A stretch of DNA of 64,000 bases from Solwaraspora sp. WMMD791 (GTDB lineage Bacteria; Actinomycetota; Actinomycetes; Mycobacteriales; Micromonosporaceae). The notes below the pieces were generated by a model. That model was not told the DNA's origin, ran no database searches, and saw only the letters and a list, made by a program, of their open reading frames with translations. Below, in pieces: positions 8,092-15,602 of the stretch. Numbering within the stretch: position 1 is the stretch's first letter; every line of letters begins with the position of its first letter. Position numbers and translations under genes: made by a program. The stretch lies in assembly GCF_029581195.1 (NCBI RefSeq), contig NZ_CP120737.1, positions 4,813,001-4,877,000 of the forward strand, written 5' to 3'.

Positions 8092-9132
8092 TCAGAGTCG
8101 ACCGGCGATGAGCCGGGCGGCGTCCTCCAGCCGTTGGCGGTTCTCGGCGGGGTCGTTGAGCAGCACCAGCCGCAGGCACACCCACTGGCCGGACTTCTGC
8201 AGGTAGGCGGCGTCGTCCTCGGCGTACGCCTCGTCGCCGATGCCGGACAGCTCGCGGAACTCGTGCCCCAGCTCGCGGTTGATGTCGAGGATCTTCTTCG
8301 CTCCCGGGCCGACGAAGATCTCGACCTGGGCGAGCGGGCCGGAGGTCGGCCCGGTGAAGGTGCAGGTCGCCTTGACCGGTAGCGGGTCGTTGAGGGCGGT
8401 GCCCGCCAACTGTTCCGCCTCCTGCTTGGTCAGCAGCGCACAGGGGTCGACATCGGCCGATGCGCCGGCGGTCGCGCCGTCGTCGCCGGACCCGTCGGTA
8501 TCCTGGCCGGACCCGTCGGTGTCCTGGCCGGATCCGTCGGTGGATTGGCCCGATTCGCCGGCGGCCTGGCCGGTCGGCGCGGTGGCCCGGCTGCGGATCA
8601 GCCCGATCAGGTCGACCACGGTGTCCCGGTCGAGGTCGCGGGCGGTGATCTGGATTTCGCTGGCCCGGTCCGCGACGGCGAACTCGGCGATGCCACCGGC
8701 GGCGAACCGGATGCCGTCCGGGCCGGGTTCGGTCTCGCCGTACGGCGATTCGGGCAGTTGGCCGTCGACGGCGGTGCCCCAGTCGCCGATGCTCACGGTG
8801 ACCGAGTGGTAGGTGTCCGGGTTCTCCCAGGTGCAGGCGCTGCCGGCGGGGCCGCCGGACGGTACGCCGCCGTCGTGGTCGCCGATGAGCGGGGTGATCT
8901 CGTCGGTGGCCAGCAGCGTGCAGGCGTCGATCGGCGGTACGTCGTCGGGCTCCGCGCCGGCTGCCGGCGGTTGCCCGTCGGCGGGCGGCGTCGCCGGGTC
9001 GGTGCCGCCGCAGGCGGCGGTCGCGGGGATCAGCAGTACGGCCGCGATCGCCAGCGGCCAGCGGTGTCGCCGGGCTGACCGGCGGTGTCGCCGGGTGTGC
9101 CGGCGTGCGGTGACGGGCGGGTCGGTGTCCAT
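8092..9132 (-). CDS. Lipoprotein with two DUF3558-like domains
   Basis: The 346-residue product starts at an ATG preceded by GGAGGCACC. It has a long basic N-terminus, a hydrophobic core and a lipobox TAACGG. Two halves follow the DUF3558 pattern: IDACTLLATDEITPLIG with SACTW, and VDPCALLTKQEAEQLAG with ATCTF, each with the paired cysteines of that family. DUF3558 proteins are actinobacterial surface lipoproteins of unknown role. Between the halves is a Gly/Asp/Ser linker built of three 21-base repeats. It heads a three-gene operon and is divergent from a TetR gene whose operator-like repeat lies in the shared promoter region. Confidence 0.75.
   Translation of the reverse strand: MDTDPPVTARRHTRRHRRSARRHRWPLAIAAVLLIPATAACGGTDPATPPADGQPPAAGAEPDDVPPIDACTLLATDEITPLIGDHDGGVPSGGPAGSACTWENPDTYHSVTVSIGDWGTAVDGQLPESPYGETEPGPDGIRFAAGGIAEFAVADRASEIQITARDLDRDTVVDLIGLIRSRATAPTGQAAGESGQSTDGSGQDTDGSGQDTDGSGDDGATAGASADVDPCALLTKQEAEQLAGTALNDPLPVKATCTFTGPTSGPLAQVEIFVGPGAKKILDINRELGHEFRELSGIGDEAYAEDDAAYLQKSGQWVCLRLVLLNDPAENRQRLEDAARLIAGRL
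8485..8547 (-). repeat. Three 21-base tandem repeats in a coding linker
   Basis: Three adjacent copies, the first two differing at one base and the third at a few, encode a repeated seven-residue TDGSGQD-type unit between the two DUF3558-like domains. The period keeps the reading frame. Confidence 0.75.
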
Positions 9133-9249
9133 CGTGGTGCCTCCGGCAGCGGCGGGTTCAGGTCGGGTCGGGCGTCGGCGTCGTCCTGCGACGGGACGGC
9201 GGTGCCCGCAGTGGCGGGTGGCGCGGCGGTGTCGCTGGTCTAGCATCAT

Positions 9250-9293
9250 ATTCATTAGACGCCAGTATTGTCGAGAGACGTCGTCTAGTGAAT
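9250..9293. promoter_or_regulatory. Inverted repeat, likely TetR operator
   Basis: ATTCATTAGACG at 9250-9261 pairs with CGTCTAGTGAAT at 9282-9293 with one mismatch. The repeat ends 22 bases before the TetR start and lies in the promoter region shared with the DUF3558 operon. The layout suggests that the regulator controls both itself and the operon. This is inference from position and symmetry. Confidence 0.5.
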
Positions 9294-9315
9294 CCGTTGG
9301 TAGTATCTGCTGGCT

Positions 9316-9975
9316 ATGGCTGAGGCGAAGGAGAGCAGGCCCGCCCGCCGCTACCGGTCGGCGGTGCGCGAGGAGAGCGCCCGGCGTACCCGTCGGGCGG
9401 TCGTCGCGGCGGCCCGTGACCTCTTCACCGAGCGCGGCTACGCGGCGACCTCGCTGGCGGACGTGGCCGCCGTGGCCGGCGTCGCCCGGCCGACCGTCTT
9501 CGCCGCGTTCGGCTCCAAACCGGCGCTGCTGCGGCAGGTCCTCGACGAGGCGCTCGCCGGTGACGACGAGCCCGTCGCCGTGGCGGACCGCCCCTGGTAC
9601 CGGCCGGTCCGGGTGGCGACGACCCAGCCGGCGGTGCTCGACGCGTACGCGGAGGTGTGCCGGCTGATCGGCGGCCGCGCGGCCCGGATGTTCGAGACGG
9701 TGCGCCGCGCCACCGACGACGCTCCCGAAGCGGGCGAGGTGTGGGAGACGTTGCTGCGCAACCGCCGCATCGGTGCCGGTACGGTCGCCGTCCGGCTGGC
9801 CGAGCTGGGGCCGTTACGCGACGGTGTCGACGTGCAGCGGGCCACCGACGTCGTCTGGCACTTCAACGACCCGGCCCACTACGACAGCCTGGTGCTGCAC
9901 TGCGGCTGGGACGAGCAGGTGTTCCGGGACTGGCTGGCCAGCCAGCTCAAGCACGCACTGCTGCCCGGCCACTGA
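9316..9975 (+). CDS. TetR/AcrR family transcriptional regulator
   Basis: The 219-residue length is normal for the family. The N-terminal DNA-binding domain (about residues 20-70) shows RRAVVAAARDLFTERGYAAT, then the helix-turn-helix SLADVAAVAGVARPTVFAAF and the following GSKPALLRQVL. The C-terminal part would bind an unknown ligand. It is divergent from the lipoprotein operon, with a 12-base inverted repeat just upstream. The stop codon is immediately next to the stop of the convergent gene at 9976. Confidence 0.85.
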   Translation: MAEAKESRPARRYRSAVREESARRTRRAVVAAARDLFTERGYAATSLADVAAVAGVARPTVFAAFGSKPALLRQVLDEALAGDDEPVAVADRPWYRPVRVATTQPAVLDAYAEVCRLIGGRAARMFETVRRATDDAPEAGEVWETLLRNRRIGAGTVAVRLAELGPLRDGVDVQRATDVVWHFNDPAHYDSLVLHCGWDEQVFRDWLASQLKHALLPGH

Positions 9976-10305
9976 CTAGGCGCTGAGGTAGAGCCAGTAG
10001 GCGAGCGAGATCAGCGCCATGACCGCGACGAAGGCCAGTGGTACGGCCAGCACGGCGGTCAGTACGGGGAACCGCCGGTGCAGCGGGTCGCGCTGCTCCC
10101 ACCGCCAGCGGAATCGACGCAGCGCGGCGACCCCGGGCAGGCGCGTCACGCCAGCGCCGACCCGGTCACGCCAGGTCACGGCGCGTGGCGGCGGATTGCG
10201 CATCCAGTCCGGCAGGTCGACGTTCACCGGGCGATTGTCCGGCAGGTCGCCGGCCGGCCGCATCCGGATTTCCACCGGCTCTCCGGGGTGCTCAGCCGAG
10301 GCCAT
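9976..10305 (-). CDS. Small membrane protein of unknown function
   Basis: From the ATG at 10305 the product has 109 residues. It is mostly hydrophilic (PDWMRNPPPRAVTWRDRVG) with one C-terminal membrane segment, VLAVPLAFVAVMALISLAYW, so it is tail-anchored or has its bulk in the cytoplasm. The start overlaps the end of the 52-residue gene upstream by 14 bases, so the two are co-translated. No family recognised. Confidence 0.6.
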   Translation of the reverse strand: MASAEHPGEPVEIRMRPAGDLPDNRPVNVDLPDWMRNPPPRAVTWRDRVGAGVTRLPGVAALRRFRWRWEQRDPLHRRFPVLTAVLAVPLAFVAVMALISLAYWLYLSA

Positions 10306-10450
10306 CGTGGCCGCCACGTCGTTCGTCGGCGTCGGCGATCCCGTGCCGGACGGCGAGCCGGATGATCCAGTAGAGCACCAGTGCACCGAGGCCGTACCCG
10401 ACAAGGGTCAGGATCAAAAAGAAGAGACCCTGGCCGAGAAAGAATTCCAT
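10292..10450 (-). CDS. 52-residue membrane protein
   Basis: This short gene starts at the ATG at 10450. The product begins MEFFLGQGLFFLILTLVGYG and continues through a second hydrophobic stretch into a charged tail with ADADERRGG. The arrangement of a membrane helix followed by a short acidic-basic tail is common in small actinobacterial membrane proteins. Its end overlaps the next gene by 14 bases, so it is the first gene of a two-gene operon. Confidence 0.55.
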   Translation of the reverse strand: MEFFLGQGLFFLILTLVGYGLGALVLYWIIRLAVRHGIADADERRGGHDGLG

Positions 10451-10664
10451 GCCGGCATGGTGACACCCGGGTTCAAATCACATTGATCTTGCTGATCGTT
10501 CCAGCGCGCGTGGCCGGAGATGAATGGTCCGGCCGGTGAACCACTTCCGGTCGACTCTTGACGAACTCTCATCGAGTTCTCGTCCAGTGTCCATCTGCTT
10601 CGGTTGAGATCAGCTGGTGGAGATCGCGGTTGAGCAGGGGCGTTGTTGTGAGTTACTTCACGTT

Positions 10665-10680
10665 CTGACCGATCGGTCAG
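10665..10680. promoter_or_regulatory. Perfect 16-base palindrome, TetR-type operator
   Basis: CTGACCGATCGGTCAG is a perfect palindrome and matches the style of TetR/AcrR operators. It lies 65 bases before the TetR start codon, which is close to the expected promoter, so autoregulation is likely. The remainder of 10,451-10,745 shows no gene. Confidence 0.65.
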
Positions 10681-10745
10681 GCATTCCGGGGTGGCTCCGG
10701 CATCCTTGGTCGCGGCGGGTAAGCGTAGGGAAGGAGGTAGGCCAG

Positions 10746-11321
10746 GTGACGCAGGCCAGCCGCAGCGGCACAGGGCGGGCCGAGCTGCGTGAGCAGATCC
10801 TCGCCGTGGCGGCCCAGCGGTTCGCCGTGGTCGGCTTCCGGGGCACCTCGCTGCAGGACATCGCCGCCGAGGTCGGCTGCGCCAAGGCCTCGCTGCTCTA
10901 CCACTTCGACAGCAAGGACGCGATCCTCGCCGCCCTGATGAAACCGGCCGTCGACAGCCTGGCCGACCTCGACCGGCGACTGGCCGACCTCGACGACGAG
11001 GCCGCCCACCGTACGGCGATCGACGGTTTCATCGAACTCTGCCTGCGCTTCCGGCGACAGATCGCGGTGCTCTACGCCGAGATCCCGCAACTGCTGCACC
11101 AGCCGGCCTTCTGCGACCTGGAGCAGATGATCGGCCGGCTGCACTGCGCGTTGGCCGGCGACCGCGACGACCCTGCGGAGATGTTCGCGGCCCTGGTCGT
11201 CCTGGCCGGGGCCTCCGCCGCCAGCGCCGAGCATCTCGACCTCACCGACGACGAACTCCGCCCGATGCTGACCCAGGTCATCGCCCGGACCCTCGGCGAC
11301 CCGCCGCGCGCCTGGGACTGA
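10746..11321 (+). CDS. TetR/AcrR family regulator next to an MMPL exporter
   Basis: I place the start at the GTG at 10746 because a strong GGAAGGAGGT site lies just upstream. The product then has 191 residues, and the DNA-binding domain begins at once (ELREQILAVAAQRFAVVGF, SLQDIAAEVGCAKASLLYHF). The rest is an all-helical ligand domain. A perfect palindrome lies upstream and the MMPL gene starts 51 bases downstream. This is the usual arrangement of a repressor that controls an exporter and itself. Confidence 0.85.
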   Translation: MTQASRSGTGRAELREQILAVAAQRFAVVGFRGTSLQDIAAEVGCAKASLLYHFDSKDAILAALMKPAVDSLADLDRRLADLDDEAAHRTAIDGFIELCLRFRRQIAVLYAEIPQLLHQPAFCDLEQMIGRLHCALAGDRDDPAEMFAALVVLAGASAASAEHLDLTDDELRPMLTQVIARTLGDPPRAWD

Positions 11322-11372
11322 CCAGCACCACACATACCAATCCGCCACGCCCGACACCTCAGAGGATGCCGC

Positions 11373-13595
11373 ATGGCCACCCTGCTCTACCGGCTCGGCC
11401 GGACCGCCTTCCGCAGACGCCACCTGGTCGTCGCCATCTGGCTGATCGCCCTGGTGGCGCTCGGCGCGGCCGCGCTCGCCTTCCGTGGGCCGACCGCCAG
11501 CAACTTCAGCATCCCCGGCACCGAGTCGCAGGCGGCGCTGGACCAGCTGCAGGAGCAGTTCCCGGAAGCCAGCGGCGCCGGTGGGACGATCATCGTCGTC
11601 GCCCCCGAAGGCCAGCAGTTGACCACCGGCGACGGCCAGTCGGCCGTACTGTCCGTCGTGGTCGAGGCCAACGAACTGCCCGGGGTGGTCGGCGCCCTCG
11701 ACCCGTTCCAGACCGGCACGGTCTCCCCGGACGGGCGGTACGCGCTGATCAACGTGCAGTTCGCCGACCCGGTCGACGAGGTCACCACCGAGCAGCGGGA
11801 CGCGTACGAGGCCGTCGGCGCCACGGCCCGCGACGCCGGATACCAGGTCGCCACCGGTGGTGAGGTGCTCAACACCGAGCCGCACGTCGGATCGCAGGAA
11901 GCGATCGGTGTGGCGATCGCCCTGGTGGTCCTGATCGTCACCTTCGGATCGCTGGTCGCCGCCGGGATGACCATGCTGAACGCCCTGATCGGCGTCGGCG
12001 CGGGAATGGCCGGACTCTTCGCCCTGAGCGGCGTCGTCAGCCTCACCTCCACCGCCCCGGTGCTGGCCCTGATGCTCGGCCTCGCCGTCGGCATCGACTA
12101 CTCGCTGTTCATCACCTCCCGGCACCGGCAGAACATGCTCGACGGGCTGGAACCGGAGGAGGCCGCGGCGCGGGCGGTCGGCACCGCCGGGTCGGCGGTC
12201 GTCTTCGCCGGGGCCACCGTCGTCATCGCCCTCGCCGGCCTCGCCGTCGTCGGCATCCCGTTCCTCACCGTGATGGGTCTGGCCGCCGCCGGTACGGTCA
12301 GCGTTGCCGTTCTGGTCGCCATCACTCTGCAGCCCGCGCTGCTCGGCTACGCCGGCCGCCGGGTCCTGCCCCGCCGGGTCCGGGCCGCCCAGCCGACCGA
12401 GCAGACCGGGAACACCGAGAACACCGAGACGTTCGGGTTCCGCTGGGCGCGGCTGATCATCAAGCTGCGGATCCCGGTGATCCTGCTCGGGGTGGCCGGG
12501 CTCGGCGCCCTGGCCATCCCCGCCGCCGACATGCGGATCGCGCTGCCGGACGCCAGCACCGCCCCGGTCGGCAGCACCGAGCGCACCGCCTCCGACCTGA
12601 TCTCCGAAGGGTTCGGGCCGGGCTTCAACGGCCGGCTGCTGATGGTGGTCTCCGGTGACTCGGCCGAGTCCACCACCGCCACCGCCGGCCAGGTCGCGGC
12701 CACCGTGCAGGGGCTGGACGGCGTCGTGGCCGTCACCCCGCCGCAGCCCAGCCAGGACGGGCAGACCGTGATCCTGGCGGTCATCCCGGCCACCGGCCCC
12801 ACCGACGTCGAAACCGAGGAGCTCGTCGAGCGGATCCGCGAGGAGATCGCCGTACTCGGATTGTCGCCCGACGACGACGGCGCGGTCCAGGTGGCCCTGA
12901 CCGGCGCGACCGCCGTCGGCATCGACGTGTCCGACAAGCTCTCCGATGCGATGCCGGTCTACCTGCTGCTCGTCGTCGGCCTGTCGATCCTGCTGCTGAT
13001 GCTGGTGTTCCGGTCGATCCTGGTGCCGGTGAAGGCCGCCGCCGGGTTCCTGCTGACCGTCGGCGCCAGCTTCGGGATCACGGTCGCCGTGTTCCAGTGG
13101 GGCTGGCTGTCCGGGCTGGTCGGCCTGGACACCGCCGGGCCGCTGGTCAGCTTCCTGCCCATCCTGCTGATCGGCATCCTGTTCGGCCTCGCCATGGACT
13201 ACGAGGTGTTCCTGGTCTCCCGGATGCGGGAGGACTTCGTGCACGGCGACACCGCGACCCAGGCCACCATCAACGGGATGGGCCACGGGGCCCGGGTGGT
13301 CACCGCCGCCGCGCTGATCATGACGGCGGTGTTCGGCGGGTTCGTCCTGCTCGACGACCCGGTGATCAAGTCGATGGGCTTCGCACTGGCGATCGGCGTA
13401 CTGATCGACGCGTTCGTCGTACGGATGACGATCGTGCCGGCGGTGATGTCGCTGCTCGGCAACGCCGCCTGGCGACTGCCCCGCCCGCTGGCCCGGATCC
13501 TGCCGAACGTCGACATCGAGGGCGAGCAGCTGCGGGTCCGGCTCGCCGCCGAGCGGGAGGCCCAGCTGGTCTCCACCGGCACCGACCGGGCCTGA
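11373..13595 (+). CDS. MMPL family (RND-type) membrane transporter
   Basis: The 740-residue protein has the MmpL/SecDF-like layout: a first membrane helix (about 17-37), an extracytoplasmic domain, five membrane helices (about 170-330), a second extracytoplasmic domain and five more helices (about 535-690). The proton-relay region of the first half contains GLAVGIDYSLFITSRHR and the second half has the equivalent FGLAMDYEVFLVSRMRE, both typical of the family. Such proteins export lipids, siderophores or drugs using the proton gradient. The substrate cannot be told from the sequence. It is probably co-transcribed with the TetR gene upstream. Confidence 0.9.
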   Translation: MATLLYRLGRTAFRRRHLVVAIWLIALVALGAAALAFRGPTASNFSIPGTESQAALDQLQEQFPEASGAGGTIIVVAPEGQQLTTGDGQSAVLSVVVEANELPGVVGALDPFQTGTVSPDGRYALINVQFADPVDEVTTEQRDAYEAVGATARDAGYQVATGGEVLNTEPHVGSQEAIGVAIALVVLIVTFGSLVAAGMTMLNALIGVGAGMAGLFALSGVVSLTSTAPVLALMLGLAVGIDYSLFITSRHRQNMLDGLEPEEAAARAVGTAGSAVVFAGATVVIALAGLAVVGIPFLTVMGLAAAGTVSVAVLVAITLQPALLGYAGRRVLPRRVRAAQPTEQTGNTENTETFGFRWARLIIKLRIPVILLGVAGLGALAIPAADMRIALPDASTAPVGSTERTASDLISEGFGPGFNGRLLMVVSGDSAESTTATAGQVAATVQGLDGVVAVTPPQPSQDGQTVILAVIPATGPTDVETEELVERIREEIAVLGLSPDDDGAVQVALTGATAVGIDVSDKLSDAMPVYLLLVVGLSILLLMLVFRSILVPVKAAAGFLLTVGASFGITVAVFQWGWLSGLVGLDTAGPLVSFLPILLIGILFGLAMDYEVFLVSRMREDFVHGDTATQATINGMGHGARVVTAAALIMTAVFGGFVLLDDPVIKSMGFALAIGVLIDAFVVRMTIVPAVMSLLGNAAWRLPRPLARILPNVDIEGEQLRVRLAAEREAQLVSTGTDRA

Positions 13596-13620
13596 CCGAC
13601 GGGCTCACCACACCGACCGG

Positions 13621-13657
13621 CCGGCACCGGCGTGCGCGCGTCGCGCGCCGGTGCCGG
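13621..13657. terminator. GC-rich hairpin after the MMPL gene
   Basis: CCGGCACCGG at 13621-13630 pairs perfectly with CCGGTGCCGG at 13648-13657; the loop can pair further through its CG repeats. It begins 25 bases after the MMPL stop. There is no T-run, as usual in actinobacteria. Further copies of GGTGCCGGTG follow to about 13690. Confidence 0.45.
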
Positions 13658-13731
13658 TGCGTCCACGTGCGCCGGTGCCGGTGCCGGTGTGCCGACTGCA
13701 GACCGGCACCGGGTGCGGCAGGATGCCAGGC

Positions 13732-14277
13732 ATGAACCTGGCAGACCGACCCATCGCGCCCAGCCCGTACGACCTGCTTCCGCCGGTCGACTCGTTCACG
13801 CTGACCAGCACGGACGTCCTCGACGGCGACGTGCTGCCCGACGCGCACATCTTCACCGGCGCCGGCGGGGAGAACCTGTCCCCGCAGCTGTCCTGGTCGG
13901 GGTTCCCGGCCGGGACGAAGGGATTCGTCGTCACCTGCTTCGACCCGGACGCCCCGACCGGGTGCGGATTCTGGCACTGGCTGCTGGTCAACCTGCCGGT
14001 GTCGGTGACCGACCTGGCGCGGGGCGCGGGCAGTGCTCCCGAGGCGGCGGCTCCGGGGGCGTTCAGTGTGCGTAACGACTTCGGCAACGCCCGCTACGAC
14101 GGGTCCGCGCCGCCGGCCGGGGACCGGCCGCACCGCTACATCTTCGCCGTACACGCCCTCGACGTGCAGCGGCTCGACCTTGGGCCGGAGGCGACCCCGG
14201 CGTACGTCGGGTTCAACCTGACGTTCCACACCCTGGCCCGGGCGACGCTGACCGCGACCTACCAGAAGCTGGGCTGA
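13732..14277 (+). CDS. YbhB/YbcL family (PEBP, Raf kinase inhibitor-like) protein
   Basis: The 181-residue product starts at the ATG at 13732; longer frames run into the repeat region upstream. The family features are present: GGENLSPQLSWSGFPAGTKG near residues 44-63, CFDPDAPTG (ligand pocket DPDAP), FWHWLLVNLP, and a C-terminal HRYIFAVHALDV strand. Bacterial PEBP proteins are cytoplasmic, bind small anions and mostly have no assigned role. It is followed by a hairpin that ends transcription toward the convergent gene. Confidence 0.88.
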   Translation: MNLADRPIAPSPYDLLPPVDSFTLTSTDVLDGDVLPDAHIFTGAGGENLSPQLSWSGFPAGTKGFVVTCFDPDAPTGCGFWHWLLVNLPVSVTDLARGAGSAPEAAAPGAFSVRNDFGNARYDGSAPPAGDRPHRYIFAVHALDVQRLDLGPEATPAYVGFNLTFHTLARATLTATYQKLG

Positions 14278-14287
14278 CCCATCCCGG

Positions 14288-14345
14288 CGATCTTGCACTT
14301 ATCGATGGACAAATAGGGCAAATCCGCTCGATAACTGCAAGATCG
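14288..14345. terminator. Long inverted repeat between convergent genes
   Basis: CGATCTTGCACTTATCGA at 14288-14305 pairs with TCGATAACTGCAAGATCG at 14328-14345 with one mismatch, around a 22-base loop. It starts 11 bases after one stop and ends 30 bases before the other, so it can serve both transcripts. It is much less GC-rich than its surroundings, which suggests a dispersed extragenic palindrome rather than a terminator that arose in place. Confidence 0.6.
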
Positions 14346-14374
14346 TCGAGGGGGGACCGTGGTGCCCGGGGTGG

Positions 14375-15166
14375 TCAGGGGCGGATGCAGCAGCCGGGGC
14401 AGATCTTCGGGTCCGGCAGGGTGAACGCCAGACAGCAGGTCCGGCGCTGTACGGTCAGCGCGCCGTCCGCCCCGGGTACCAACTCGATCAGGTCGCCGAC
14501 GTCGAGCGCGTCGAGCAGTGTGCCGATCGTCGCGGCCGACGACCCCGGCAGGGCGTCCGCCGCCTGCAGCACCGCGTAGGCGACGCCGGAGGAGAGCGAG
14601 CCGAGCAGGGTACGCGGGCCGAGCTTGACCCGGGAGTGGATCCGGTCGAGCAGTGGGCTCATGTGCTGGTCGAGCAGGGACGTCCGCAGCACCCGGAGCA
14701 GTTCGGCCTCGTCGGCCACCACCAGCACCTCGGGCAGGCCGGCGGCTGCGATCGGGTCGTGCGGCAGCACCGCGACCGGGATGCCGGGGCGCAGGCCGAC
14801 GTCGACCAACGGGCCGTCGTCGTCCATCCGCAGCAGTACGTCGTCGGCCCGCATCAGCGGCACCCGTCGGGCCGACGCCCAGCCGAGCGCGACCGGCAGG
14901 GCCACCCAGTAGCTGTACGCCTTCCAGGCCAGGGCGGCGGCGGCGTGCCGTTTCGCCTGCCAGCGGCTGGCCGCCGAGTCGAGCATCCGGGGCAGCTGGT
15001 CGCCGTCGATCAGCGCGGTGGCCGGAAACCAGCCGGTGGCGTCGTGGACCAGCAGGCCGGCGTGCAGGCCCGGCAGGTCGTCGGTGCCGAACGCGGCACG
15101 CAGGGTGGCGCTGATCGGGGCCAGTGGGGCGGCGGCCCGAGCGCGGGGGTCGATGACGGCAGTCAC
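14375..15166 (-). CDS. FhuF-like (2Fe-2S) ferric siderophore reductase
   Basis: From the GTG at 15166 the product has 263 residues. The C-terminus carries the FhuF iron-sulfur signature: a CC pair (RRTCCLAF) and CPGCC ten residues later, which binds a 2Fe-2S cluster. Such proteins reduce siderophore-bound iron in the cytoplasm. The N-terminal 200 residues are helical with no other motif. The start overlaps the stop of a 29-codon peptide gene by four bases (GTGA). An iron box lies upstream of that peptide gene, so expression is probably repressed by a DtxR/IdeR-type regulator when iron is plentiful. Confidence 0.8.
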   Translation of the reverse strand: MTAVIDPRARAAAPLAPISATLRAAFGTDDLPGLHAGLLVHDATGWFPATALIDGDQLPRMLDSAASRWQAKRHAAAALAWKAYSYWVALPVALGWASARRVPLMRADDVLLRMDDDGPLVDVGLRPGIPVAVLPHDPIAAAGLPEVLVVADEAELLRVLRTSLLDQHMSPLLDRIHSRVKLGPRTLLGSLSSGVAYAVLQAADALPGSSAATIGTLLDALDVGDLIELVPGADGALTVQRRTCCLAFTLPDPKICPGCCIRP

Positions 15167-15252
15167 TGGTGGTGACCGCCGTTCGCGGAACCGGTGGCCG
15201 CGAGGGAGCCGATGCTCCCGTGCTGAGCTGGGCGGTCGTTGCCCTGCCTCAT
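15163..15252 (-). CDS. 29-residue peptide, translationally coupled to the FhuF-like gene
   Basis: An ATG at 15252, preceded by a good AGAGGTGA site eight bases away, opens a 29-codon frame starting MRQGNDRPAQHGSIGSLAAT and ending GGHHQ. Its TGA overlaps the GTG of the FhuF-like gene. It lies between the iron box and that gene, so both should be made from one iron-regulated transcript. It has no hydrophobic segment and no cysteine. It could be a leader peptide that sets translation of the reductase, a small metal-binding peptide through its His-His end, or a precursor peptide. I do not recognise it. Confidence 0.5.
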   Translation of the reverse strand: MRQGNDRPAQHGSIGSLAATGSANGGHHQ

Positions 15253-15303
15253 CGCTGTCACCTCTCGCACCTTCCGCGTGCTGCCGACGTCTCACCCTAG
15301 CTT

Positions 15304-15321
15304 CCTAAGGCTAGCCTAACC
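15304..15321 (-). promoter_or_regulatory. Iron box (DtxR/IdeR/DmdR-type operator)
   Basis: Read on the minus strand, GGTTAGGCTAGCCTTAGG matches the actinobacterial iron-box consensus at nearly every position and keeps its two-fold symmetry. It lies 52 bases upstream of the 29-residue peptide gene and so should control it and the FhuF-like reductase. Confidence 0.75.
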
Positions 15322-15602
15322 AGACTTTGGCGAAACTGCCGCATGAAGAAATAACATCGTGTAACGGAGAGTGTTTGTTGCGCTCCGGTGTGGTGCGGGT
15401 CGGTGGGTAGCGTCCATCGCAAGGCAACTGTGGGTTACCCCGCTGGCGACATCTCGTCCATAGGATGACGTACGGCTCTGTTGGCATTGCTGAGCGTGGC
15501 GGACGTCGAGTTGTCAAGGATTCTGTCGGTAACGCGCCAATGTCGACCGGGCGTACGAGTCGGAAAGCAGACTGAAGATCCGGCCTGAGGGGACGCCTTG
15601 CG
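15322..15602. other. Gene-free divergent promoter region
   Basis: No gene is visible between the iron box and the XRE-deformylase gene. The stretch is AT-richer around 15,330-15,380 and presumably holds the promoters of both divergent transcripts. Confidence 0.5.

Noticed and set aside
10677..13286. A minus-strand open frame of nearly 870 codons opposite the MMPL gene
   Set aside because: It is Gly/Asp/His/Gln-rich without hydrophobic or motif structure, and the MMPL protein in the other strand is well supported.
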